The notes under the pieces: model-generated
What the model saw: the letters and a program-made list of their open reading frames with translations, nothing else
Told to the model about the DNA's origin: nothing
Database searches by the model: none
Shown: piece by piece, positions 35,973 to 44,111 of the stretch
Layout of the letters: every line of letters starts with the position of its first letter
Numbering within the stretch: position 1 is the stretch's first letter
Assembly (NCBI RefSeq): GCF_015356825.1
Contig: NZ_JAACYW010000013.1
Coordinates: 19,516-83,515, forward strand
Reading direction: 5' to 3'
Source: Catenulispora rubra
GTDB lineage: Bacteria > Actinomycetota > Actinomycetes > Streptomycetales > Catenulisporaceae
Length of the DNA: 64,000 nucleotides
Translations under genes and position numbers: made by a program

Positions 35973-36296
35973 ATGGCGAGTCTTGCGCGGATACCGTTGG
36001 ATGACGGCGGCTACATGTTGTTCGAGGCTCCGGCGGTGGGCGGCCCGGTTAAGGCCAGTGGCCTGGGGGACACGATTCGCGAACTGCCACAGACCCTTGG
36101 CAGCCTGCTGGAACCGGTCAAGGCGACCGGTCAGGTGCTGCTCGATCATCTCAAGGCGGCCGGGCCCGGGGAGTTGGAAGTCGAGTTCGGGTTGGATCTG
36201 ACCGCACAGGCTGGAGTGGTGATCGCCAAGACCGGGACGGCTTGCCATCTGAAAGTAAAGCTCAAGTGGAAGAAGGGCCAGGACGACGAGTCCTGA
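35973..36296 (+). CDS. TRYPCO1-type small partner of a trypsin/STAND conflict system
   Basis: A 107-aa protein of the trypsin-co-occurring domain 1 (CU044_2847-like) kind: short beta strands (ARIPLDDGGYMLFEA), an amphipathic helix with LVKATGQVLL-like pattern (LGSLLEPVKATGQVLLDHLK), then VEFGLDLTAQAGVVIAKTG and a basic strand end. Such proteins are found next to trypsin-like peptidase genes in NTPase-based conflict systems and are thought to be a target or regulator of the peptidase. GGGGGA precedes the ATG. It ends 4 bp before the large gene, so co-expression is certain enough. Confidence 0.72.
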   Translation: MASLARIPLDDGGYMLFEAPAVGGPVKASGLGDTIRELPQTLGSLLEPVKATGQVLLDHLKAAGPGELEVEFGLDLTAQAGVVIAKTGTACHLKVKLKWKKGQDDES

Positions 36297-36300
36297 GCCC

Positions 36301-39300
36301 GTGAGCGCCGAGTCTGTGGCCGGCGACGTTCGGCCGTCCGACTTGCTCGCAGCGGTCGCGCAGGTGCTCACCCCGACTGGCGAGGTGGCCGGCTCGGCCT
36401 TTCTGGTCGACCAGGGTGAGTTGTCAGCCGGCGAAGAGGCGATTGCTCTCAGTTGTGCGCATGTGCTGATGGCGGCCGGGGCCGGACCCGGCGAGCAAGT
36501 ACTTCTACGCTTTCCGCATGTGCCGCAGGCGCCGAGTGTGCTCGCGGACGTGGAGCCAGCCGGGTGGCGGCCGGCAGAGGCTGCTGATGTCGCGGTGCTT
36601 CGGCTGGTTGTACCGCCGTCGGTCCGTGGCTTGCGGCTGGGAGCGGCGCGCGGTACCGGGGGGCGGAAGGTGGTCGCCTTCGGGTTTCCCAGTCAGGCAC
36701 CGCCCGGCGGCCACCACGGCTATGCGGTGGTCGGCGGCCTACTGCCCGGCGGCTCCGAGGTGGGTACCTTGCTTCAGCTGACCGCCGCCAACGACCTGAC
36801 TACTGGGTTCAGCGGCGGCCCGGTCCGGGATGAGCTGACGGGGCTGGTGATCGGCATGGTCACCGCGGTCACGTCGCCCGACGGCTTGGCGCGAGGTCAG
36901 CAGATTTGCTATGCCACCCCGACTGAGGAGTTGCGCGCCACCTGGCCTGGGCTGCAGGTTGGTGAGCTGTGCCCGTACATGGGACTGGCCCCGTTTGAGG
37001 CTGAGCACGCGCAGTGGTTCTTCGGGCGTAGTGAAGCTGTTGCGCGGCTGTTGGAGTTCCTGGCCGCGGCCCCGCCCGTGCTGATGGTGTTGGGGCCCTC
37101 CGGGGCCGGCAAATCTTCGCTGGTGCGGGCCGGGCTGGTGCCGCAGCTGGCCGCCGGCGCGCTGCCAGGCAGTGACCGGTGGCCGGTACTGCTGGTCCGG
37201 CCGGGTACCGGACTGCCCGGAGAACTTGCGGCGGCGGGCCTGCCAGGCGCCGCCACCGACCTGCCGGCGGCGTTGGCGCAACGAATAGCGGACCTTGATC
37301 CCGGCACCCGGCTTCTCCTGGTCATCGACCAGTTCGAGGAGCTGCTCACTCGCTCCGGTCCGGATGCGACGGCGGAGCTGGAGTTGATCAGCGCGGCGGT
37401 ACGGGCCCATCCGGCACTGCGCACAGTGCTGGTGATACGGGACGACTTCTATCCTCGACTCGCAGCGCTGGCGCCGGAATTGCTTGAGGCTGCGCGGTCC
37501 GGGCTGTGCAACATCCCCGCCACGGTGAGCCGAGCCGAACTGGTCGACATGGTCGAGCGGCCGGCCGCACTGGTGGGACTGCGGTTCCAGGCAGGACTCG
37601 CCGAGCTGATCGTCCGAGACGCGCTGGCAGCCGAGCCGACTGCCGGACCGGGCGGGCTGGCGTCGAGCACTCTGCTGGCGCCGCTGCAACTGGCGCTGTA
37701 CCAGCTGTGGGAAAGACGCGAGGACGCTTTCCTCACCCACACCATGTACCTGCAGATCGGCCGGCTGAGCGGAGGGCTGGCGGCATCATGCGACACGGTG
37801 ATGGAGGGCCTGACGGAGCAACAGCGACCGATCGCGCGACGGATACTCACTTCGCTGGTGCGTCCGTCCGACGAGGCTCGACGGATCCCCGCGGTGCGTC
37901 AGCAGGTGACGGTGGCCGAACTGCGGATGCTCGCGGCAGGGCCAAGTACGCGCCCTGCTAAGAGGCGGAGGCGGGAGGGTCGTACGCGAGGGCTCCGGTA
38001 TCTCATGGCATCGGTGTGGAAGCCGCGTCGGCATTCGGCAGAGCCGCCGGACGAACCCGGTCGTGGAATCTGGCAGCGAGCACGCCAAGCAGTAGGGATG
38101 CCCAGGCGGGAGTCGCTGTTCGCGGTTGGTAAGCAAATGTCGGCGGGGATCAGAGCCACGTTCACCCGGATGCTGCGGCGACAGAAGCAGGCGTCCGCGA
38201 CCGGCCGTGAGGTGGGCGACAGCTCGGAGGCAGTGGACCAGGTGCTCGCCGAGCTGGTCCGCCAACGGATTGTCACCACCCGGGTTCTGGAGATTCCGGA
38301 CGGCCCGCCGGTCGCTGAGTTGGTCCACGACGCGCTGATCAGGGACTGGGGCGCGTTGCGCTCCTGGGTGGATGAGGACCATCGATTTCAGGAGTGGCTG
38401 CGCCGCGCGGATGAGCAACGCAAGGCTTGGGAACAGCATCAGATCAACGGCGACCTGCTGGATGGGACGGCGCTTGCCGAAGGCCTGGAGTGGCAGAGTC
38501 AGCGCAACCTGCCCGCCGGCCTGCGCCAGTTTCTGGCTGCGAGCTTGCGCAGCCAGCGGGCCAGAGCTCGCCGGGCGAAGCAGCTGATCGCTGCACTGGC
38601 GTGTTTCCTGGCGTTGTCGTTGATCGGCGCTGGCATGTTCGGCATTGAATGGCGGGCGACGGTCAGCGCCCAGAACGCGTCCCAGTCCCGGGTATACGCT
38701 GCCCAGTCTCAGGCGATACGGCAGGTCAACCCGGAACTGTCAGGACTGCTGGCGATCGAGGCGTACCGGACCAGTCCCACCCCTGAAGCGGTGCAGAGCC
38801 TTTACGCAGCCTCTGACAGTCCGATGCGGCGGCTGCTGACGCCGGCCGCCCCTGCCTACGCCGTCGCTGTGAGCCCGGACTCACGTACCGCCGTAGTGGG
38901 CCAAAGCACAAACGGAGCCCAACTGTGGGATCTGACGACCGGTCGTACGTTGTTCGCCCTCCGTGACCCCAACGCGGTCTGGGCGGTGGCCTTCAGCCCG
39001 GACGGCAAGACTGTGGCGACCGGGTCCAACACCGGCGACATCCAACTGTGGAACAACGCCGACGGCCACCAACTCCACCTCTACCACTCAACGGATGGCA
39101 TCGGGGTCTACAACCTCTCCTTCAGCCCGGACGGCACAACCCTGGCAGCAGCAGACAGCGGGCCAGACGTCGGGCTGTTCACCGTCGCCGACGGGACCAG
39201 CCACCGACTGGACATACCTTCCAGTACTACAGACGGAACGACTGAGAACGTGGAGTCCGTCACTTACTCGCCGGATGGCAAGACCTTGGCGATCGGCACC

Positions 39301-41553
39301 AGCGATGGCGTGGTGCGGCTCTGGAACCTGAGCACCAACCAGCACCGTGACCTGACCGGCCATACCGACACGGTGAACTCGGTGACATTCAGTCCGGACG
39401 GCACGCTCCTGGCCAGCGGGAGCGGTGACGGGACCGTTCGGCTGTGGAAGGTCGGTGACGGCACAAGCCGCGTCTTGCTCGGTCACACCGATGCGGTCAA
39501 CTCCGTCGCGTTCAGTCCCGACGGAAAGACCGTCGCCAGCGCGTCCGGAGACCAGAGCGTGCGGCTGTGGGACGTAGACACGGGAGCAGGGCGCAGCCTG
39601 ACCGGGCACAGCGACACCGTATGGCAGACCGTGTTCAGCAAGGACGGAAAGACTCTGGTCAGTGCCGGAGGCGACGGGGTGCGGATCTGGGACCCGGTCG
39701 ATCGTCGCAGCCGGGCTCTGACGGGAGTCAGAAGTGTGCAGGCGCTCGCGTTCGCGCCGGACGGGAACAGCCTCGCCGGCGGCGACGAGAACGGCTCGAT
39801 ACGCGTATGGGATGTGACGACGGGGCGGACCAGCCAGGTGCTGACGCCGAACACAGGGCTGTTCGCGGTAGCCAGTCGGCCGAACAGCTACGAGATGGCG
39901 GTGGGCCGAAAGGACGGCACTGTAGCGATGGTCGGCTACGACGCCTCCAACGGAGGTCAACTCACTATGCTGACGACGTTCGGCGCGCATCACGGCCAGG
40001 TGGATTCTGTGGCGTTCAGTCCGGACGGCCGAACGCTGGCGACTGCGGGCGCCGACACCATGGTACGGCTGTGGGATTCGGACACCCTGCAGTTGAAGGC
40101 CACCTTGACCGGGCACACCGACGCGGTGGTGTGCGTTGCTTTCAGTCCGGACGGGCGCACGCTGGCCAGCGGCAGTGCGGACCACACGATCCGCTTGTGG
40201 GACCTGGCCAGCGGCCACAGCCGAGTACTCACCGGACACACCGACTCGGTGGAGTCGATCGCATTCGATCCGGACGGGCGCACGCTGGCCACCGGCAGCT
40301 CCGACCACACGACCCGGTTGTGGGACCTGGCCAGCGGCCACAGCCGAGTACTCACCGGACACACCGACTCGGTGGAGTCGATCGCATTCGATCGGGACGG
40401 GCGCACGCTGGCCACCGGTAGTGCGGACCACACGATCCGGTTGTGGGACCTGGCCAGCGGCCGCAGCCGAGTACTCACCGGACACACGGGGGCCGTCTGG
40501 GCATTGGCTTTCGACGGCTCCGGCGGCCTGGCCAGCGTGAGCGCGGACGAAACGGTGCGACTGTGGGACACCGTCACGGGCACACAGCGCATGGTGCTCA
40601 CCGGGCATACCGGCGCGGTCTGGGGGATCGATCTCGCTCCCGATCAGAAGAACTGGATCACGGTGAGCGAGGATCAGTCGGTCCGGGAGTGGAGTCTTTC
40701 CGGGCACCTGCAGAACACCATGAACATCACTACGGGCCAGGCCGCTGCGATCACGTTCAGCCCAGACGGCCACACCGTCGCCGCGGCGGCAGACGGCGTG
40801 GTCCGAGAGTGGGACCTGACCGCCGATCAACCGACCGCCCGGGCACTCGTCGGCTCATCCCCGGCAGCGATCGCACTGGCCTATCGCCACGATGGTGGCC
40901 TGGTCGCTGCAGGCGGCGTTGACGTCCAGGTCTGGGACACGGCGGCCGGGCAGAGTCGGGACTACCGCACCGACGGCAGCAGAAGCGTAGCGGCCCTTGC
41001 CCCAGACGGACGCGCAGTCGCAGTCAATAATTCCGTTGATCCCGTGCAAATACTCCACCCGGACGGTACAAGGCTCGCAGAGCTCCCCAATGACTCTGCC
41101 ACAGTGATCGCCACCGCGTTCAGCTCGGACGATCGCACCTTCGCCGGTGCCGACGCGGCCGGCCACATCCGGCTGTGGGACCTCACCACGTTGAAATCAC
41201 GGATTTTACCTGGGCCCGCTGAAGCGTTGACCGCACTCACGTTCAGCCCGGACGGTCGCACTCTGGCCGGTGTGGCCGCGGACCGGACAGTCAGGTTATG
41301 GGACATCGCCAGCGCCCAGAACCTGGCCATCGGAGAGCAGCTAGGCGCACCGTACGCCGAGACGTTCAGCCCGGTCGGTCACACATTGGCCACGGGTGGC
41401 GACGACACGTCAGTCCGCCTGTGGGACGTCTCACCACCGGACCCGCAGGACGCCATCTATACCATTTGCCAGGAAGTCGGACGAAACATTACTTCTGACG
41501 AGGCCCAACTCTATCTGCACACCTCGAACCCGCCCATCCTCTGTGCGAGCTGA
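36301..41553 (+). CDS. Trypsin-like peptidase / nSTAND NTPase / WD40 conflict protein
   Basis: A 1,750-aa fusion. The N-terminal trypsin-like domain (about 10-215) keeps its triad: His54 (LSCAHVL), Asp96 (AADVAVLR) and Ser171 (TGFSGGPV). The STAND-type ATPase (about 225-560) starts at CPYMGLAPF, with Walker A Lys271 (GPSGAGKSS) and Walker B Asp343 (LLLVIDQFEELL). A single transmembrane-like segment lies at about 762-781 (LIAALACFLALSLIGAG). From about 841 to 1,725 there are 21 WD40 repeats, enough for three seven-bladed propellers. The expected logic, from the family, is sensing by the propellers, ATP-driven assembly, then proteolysis. It carries TTA codons (for example in VRLWD near 41296 and ILP near 41203). 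GTG start, 4 bp after the TRYPCO1 gene. Confidence 0.88.
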   Translation: MSAESVAGDVRPSDLLAAVAQVLTPTGEVAGSAFLVDQGELSAGEEAIALSCAHVLMAAGAGPGEQVLLRFPHVPQAPSVLADVEPAGWRPAEAADVAVLRLVVPPSVRGLRLGAARGTGGRKVVAFGFPSQAPPGGHHGYAVVGGLLPGGSEVGTLLQLTAANDLTTGFSGGPVRDELTGLVIGMVTAVTSPDGLARGQQICYATPTEELRATWPGLQVGELCPYMGLAPFEAEHAQWFFGRSEAVARLLEFLAAAPPVLMVLGPSGAGKSSLVRAGLVPQLAAGALPGSDRWPVLLVRPGTGLPGELAAAGLPGAATDLPAALAQRIADLDPGTRLLLVIDQFEELLTRSGPDATAELELISAAVRAHPALRTVLVIRDDFYPRLAALAPELLEAARSGLCNIPATVSRAELVDMVERPAALVGLRFQAGLAELIVRDALAAEPTAGPGGLASSTLLAPLQLALYQLWERREDAFLTHTMYLQIGRLSGGLAASCDTVMEGLTEQQRPIARRILTSLVRPSDEARRIPAVRQQVTVAELRMLAAGPSTRPAKRRRREGRTRGLRYLMASVWKPRRHSAEPPDEPGRGIWQRARQAVGMPRRESLFAVGKQMSAGIRATFTRMLRRQKQASATGREVGDSSEAVDQVLAELVRQRIVTTRVLEIPDGPPVAELVHDALIRDWGALRSWVDEDHRFQEWLRRADEQRKAWEQHQINGDLLDGTALAEGLEWQSQRNLPAGLRQFLAASLRSQRARARRAKQLIAALACFLALSLIGAGMFGIEWRATVSAQNASQSRVYAAQSQAIRQVNPELSGLLAIEAYRTSPTPEAVQSLYAASDSPMRRLLTPAAPAYAVAVSPDSRTAVVGQSTNGAQLWDLTTGRTLFALRDPNAVWAVAFSPDGKTVATGSNTGDIQLWNNADGHQLHLYHSTDGIGVYNLSFSPDGTTLAAADSGPDVGLFTVADGTSHRLDIPSSTTDGTTENVESVTYSPDGKTLAIGTSDGVVRLWNLSTNQHRDLTGHTDTVNSVTFSPDGTLLASGSGDGTVRLWKVGDGTSRVLLGHTDAVNSVAFSPDGKTVASASGDQSVRLWDVDTGAGRSLTGHSDTVWQTVFSKDGKTLVSAGGDGVRIWDPVDRRSRALTGVRSVQALAFAPDGNSLAGGDENGSIRVWDVTTGRTSQVLTPNTGLFAVASRPNSYEMAVGRKDGTVAMVGYDASNGGQLTMLTTFGAHHGQVDSVAFSPDGRTLATAGADTMVRLWDSDTLQLKATLTGHTDAVVCVAFSPDGRTLASGSADHTIRLWDLASGHSRVLTGHTDSVESIAFDPDGRTLATGSSDHTTRLWDLASGHSRVLTGHTDSVESIAFDRDGRTLATGSADHTIRLWDLASGRSRVLTGHTGAVWALAFDGSGGLASVSADETVRLWDTVTGTQRMVLTGHTGAVWGIDLAPDQKNWITVSEDQSVREWSLSGHLQNTMNITTGQAAAITFSPDGHTVAAAADGVVREWDLTADQPTARALVGSSPAAIALAYRHDGGLVAAGGVDVQVWDTAAGQSRDYRTDGSRSVAALAPDGRAVAVNNSVDPVQILHPDGTRLAELPNDSATVIATAFSSDDRTFAGADAAGHIRLWDLTTLKSRILPGPAEALTALTFSPDGRTLAGVAADRTVRLWDIASAQNLAIGEQLGAPYAETFSPVGHTLATGGDDTSVRLWDVSPPDPQDAIYTICQEVGRNITSDEAQLYLHTSNPPILCAS
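40161..40529 (+). repeat. Near-identical 123-bp WD40 repeats
   Basis: Three successive units with GCTGGCC beginning at 40161, 40284 and 40407 are almost identical in DNA, including silent positions; each encodes 41 residues around DHTIRLWDLASGHSRVLTGH. The second half of the third unit begins to diverge. This implies recent tandem duplication or gene conversion inside the propeller-coding part. Confidence 0.85.
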
Positions 41554-41585
41554 TTTCATTCCGTAGCCGTAGATTGCCAGGCTGA

Positions 41586-41611
41586 GTCGTTCGACCGACG
41601 TGTCGAACGAC
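41586..41611 (+). terminator. Terminator after the STAND-WD40 gene
   Basis: GTCGTTCGAC (41586-41595) and its exact complement (41602-41611) form a 10-bp stem with a 6-nt loop, 33 bp beyond the stop codon. No T-run follows. Confidence 0.6.
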
Positions 41612-41774
41612 CGCGACGGGCCGACCACTACGGGCGATGCGGGCCAGGGCTTCGGAGCGCGGCAGAGCCTCCTTCAGAAGCGCGCCGGGTTTGGTCCTGG
41701 CGACGTGCTCTGGGTTTGAGACGGTCGGGATGCCGGACAGTTGTTGATTCAGCACGCTGGGAGGGAAGGGATCT

Positions 41775-41925
41775 GTGCCCCGTTCTTGCACCCCGGAATT
41801 GTGCAAGAGGGTCCTGGGCCTGGTCGACGCTCGCCAGCCGACGCGGAGATCGCCGGAATGCTCGGCATCAACGATCAGACGATACGGAACTGGCGCCATG
41901 CCCACCGGGGTGGGCCTCGCCGCTC
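41775..41925 (+). pseudogene. IS3-type OrfA remnant
   Basis: PRSCTPELCKRVLGLVDARQP (frame from 41775), then after a frameshift ADAEIAGMLGINDQTIRNWRH in the neighbouring frame, together spell the helix-turn-helix of an IS3-family OrfA (normally about 90-110 aa). OrfB and end repeats are missing. The rest of the gap between 41612 and 42374 shows nothing I can identify. Confidence 0.55.
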
Positions 41926-42374
41926 GACCGTCGCCGCGTCGTCTTGGCGGTACAACCGGGCGCCCCTCGTACTACAACTATGCCAGGACCTTGACGCAGC
42001 GCGCCGTCCTGCGCAGCTGATGGCCGCCGTAGGCGCGCCACACCGTAGCCGAATCGGCGTTCGATCGATGCCAAGGAGAGCCATGCCCCTACGAATCCCT
42101 GGGTGGATTACCCGGCCCGCCTGGCGCTGGAATGCGGATCCCCATCACGTGTATCGGGGGACGACTTCAGACGGGCTTTAGCGCCTTGAGGCTGTCGCGA
42201 GACGCGATGGCTGATTCGGCCACCCTGTATCGGCAGTCTGTTTGCGTGGTGCTACGTTACGATGAACGGAGCCGTCTCCCGACTCGTTGGGGATCAAACG
42301 CTCCGGCCTTGTTGCGGCCGTGACGGCTGGTGGGGGGCCCGCTGCCGGAACACGTCAATCGCGAAGTGGGGAAC

Positions 42375-43619
42375 GTGGCGCGATCAGGATCGCATTCGGC
42401 GGCCGGTCAGATGACCGGGTATCTGTACCAGTGCGAACTGGCTTTGCTGGGGCTTGCGGAGCGCAGTTGGGTCGACATCACGATCGAAGTCCGTATGGAA
42501 GTTCTCGATGACATCGAGTTCCTGCACGGCGCCACCAGCGACCCGTTGGAACTGCTCCAGTCGAAGCACCGCGAGCGAGCCGGACGATTCAGCGAAACAG
42601 GCAAGGATTTCTGGCGCTCCGTAGCCTCATGGATTGATGCCCTGACCGCCCTTGGCCGTTTGTCGACAGGCACAATGCCCCAGCTGCGTTTGATCACGAC
42701 ACAGGTAACAGCTGAGGGCGACTTCCTTCGCCTCCTGCGTCCCGGTCCGGGCCGTTCCGTCGATGACGCTCTGACCCGCATGTATCAGATCGCGCAGGCA
42801 ACAGATCCTGACAATACGGCGAATGATCGTAGGAAGTTCGCGGACTTGACGCCGTCGCAACGCCGCCGACTCGTTGCGGCTGTTGAAATAAACGACGCCT
42901 ACCCGGTGATGTCGGACCTTGATTCTAGTCTGGCTCGAGCACTGGGGATCAGGCCGGGCGAACACGCACACGCCATTCTCCATGACGTCAAGGGGTGGTG
43001 GTATAGCGTGGCAGTCGAGCTGCTGGACCGTAAATCAGCGCGCGCCAGCGTCACCGCGCAGGAGCTCCAGTGTCGGCTGCAGGAGATCACAGACCGGTAC
43101 GCGGGGACGAACCTTCCGGTCACCGAGTCGCTGCGCCGCCTTACAACGGCGGAGATCGCCGTGTACGAACACGACCTCGTTGTCGCTCAGATGCGATGGA
43201 TCGGCGTCAAGGACCGCGGCATCGCGACCCACCTGCGGGACTACTACTTCTCCCGCGCCCAGCGCTCGAGTTGGCTGCGCACGTTCAAGATCACGGAGGA
43301 GGGGCTCGGGCAGTACGAGAGGCTTCTGTGGGACGAATGGGATCACGTCTTCAGCCGTCATATCAACGCCATCGAGGATGACACGCCCCCGGAGCAACGT
43401 GCCGCAGCTGGCAGGCGCGTGCTGGATGACACCATGGACAGGGTCGCCGGCATTCCGGCTCGCCCGGGTAGCAACACCGAAGGATGGATCGGCCGGGGAA
43501 CGATGCACGGTCTCGCGGATCGGGCGCAGGTCACCAATGAGGAATCCGTGGGCTGGCATCCTAATTATCCCGATCTGTGCCTGGAGCACGACTCGCGCAG
43601 AGCCGGCGACCATGGCTGA
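42375..43619 (+). CDS. ABC-3C system effector-type protein
   Basis: First gene of an ABC-three-component (ABC-3C) anti-phage-type system, 414 aa. The N-terminal part has SAAGQMTGYLYQCELALLGL, then VLDDIEFLHG and PLELLQSKHRER, an arrangement of Asp/Glu and Gln-x-Lys typical of divergent restriction-endonuclease-like domains. The C-terminal part (about 200-414) should be the ABC-3C C-terminal domain that contacts the partner ATPase. GTG at 42375 has GGGGA just upstream; a GTG at 42330 is possible. The end overlaps the next gene by 8 bp. Nuclease activity is inferred only from the motif pattern. Confidence 0.72.
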   Translation: MARSGSHSAAGQMTGYLYQCELALLGLAERSWVDITIEVRMEVLDDIEFLHGATSDPLELLQSKHRERAGRFSETGKDFWRSVASWIDALTALGRLSTGTMPQLRLITTQVTAEGDFLRLLRPGPGRSVDDALTRMYQIAQATDPDNTANDRRKFADLTPSQRRRLVAAVEINDAYPVMSDLDSSLARALGIRPGEHAHAILHDVKGWWYSVAVELLDRKSARASVTAQELQCRLQEITDRYAGTNLPVTESLRRLTTAEIAVYEHDLVVAQMRWIGVKDRGIATHLRDYYFSRAQRSSWLRTFKITEEGLGQYERLLWDEWDHVFSRHINAIEDDTPPEQRAAAGRRVLDDTMDRVAGIPARPGSNTEGWIGRGTMHGLADRAQVTNEESVGWHPNYPDLCLEHDSRRAGDHG

Positions 43620-44088
43620 TCGTCGTGCTCCCGAAGCGCAGGCCCTTTTCAACACTGCCTTCGGTGCCTACCTTCTGTCCACCGGCGTCCATGCCGCCAC
43701 TAAGAAGGCCGGCCGCCCGCTGCCTTTTCCCAACGCCTTCCTTATCCTGCCGCTTGTACTTCCACCCGACTCACGCGGGGATCTACCCGTCCAGGCCGTT
43801 TACTCTCTGTCTGCTTGGCTCACTGACCACCCTCGGCACCAGGCTGCCTTCGCACAGCGGGCTGTGGCACTGACCGACTTCACCCGCGCCAGCCTGCGTA
43901 CTGCTGTGCGCCATGCCGCTATCGAGGTCACCGCCACGGGACTCCGTTGCCCTCGCGCGCCGAGAGCGGCCTCGACAGCGGAGAGTGAGGAAGTCGCGGA
44001 CTGCGCTCGTCGTGCCGGTCTGGTGGGGCGCTGGCTCGCTGTCGTCGATCCTGTCTTGTCCTTCACGCTGCTCGGCGTCCGTCCCTGA
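43612..44088 (+). CDS. ABC-3C system middle component
   Basis: A 158-aa small protein between the effector-type and ATPase genes, with ALFNTAFGAYLLSTGVHAAT, PLPFPNAFLILPLVLPPDSRG and RWLAVVDPVLSFTLLGVRP. This N-terminal 'NPAFGA..L'-like block and the closing TLLGVRP are typical of middle components, which link the other two proteins. No catalytic residue is expected. ATG at 43612 overlaps the upstream stop by 8 bp, and the ATPase gene starts 23 bp later. Confidence 0.75.
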   Translation: MADRRAPEAQALFNTAFGAYLLSTGVHAATKKAGRPLPFPNAFLILPLVLPPDSRGDLPVQAVYSLSAWLTDHPRHQAAFAQRAVALTDFTRASLRTAVRHAAIEVTATGLRCPRAPRAASTAESEEVADCARRAGLVGRWLAVVDPVLSFTLLGVRP

Positions 44089-44111
44089 CTTCAAGGAGTC
44101 TACGAACCACC

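Noticed and set aside
35731..35973. An 80-codon ORF upstream of the TRYPCO1 gene
   Set aside because: Pro/Ser/His-rich with no ribosome binding site; it overlaps the probable promoter region.
40141..40500. Possible CRISPR-like or satellite repeat array
   Set aside because: The 123-bp repeats are in frame, contiguous without spacers and encode WD40 blades.
39088..40830. A 580-codon open frame on the minus strand
   Set aside because: It mirrors the WD40-coding region and is repetitive only because that region is.
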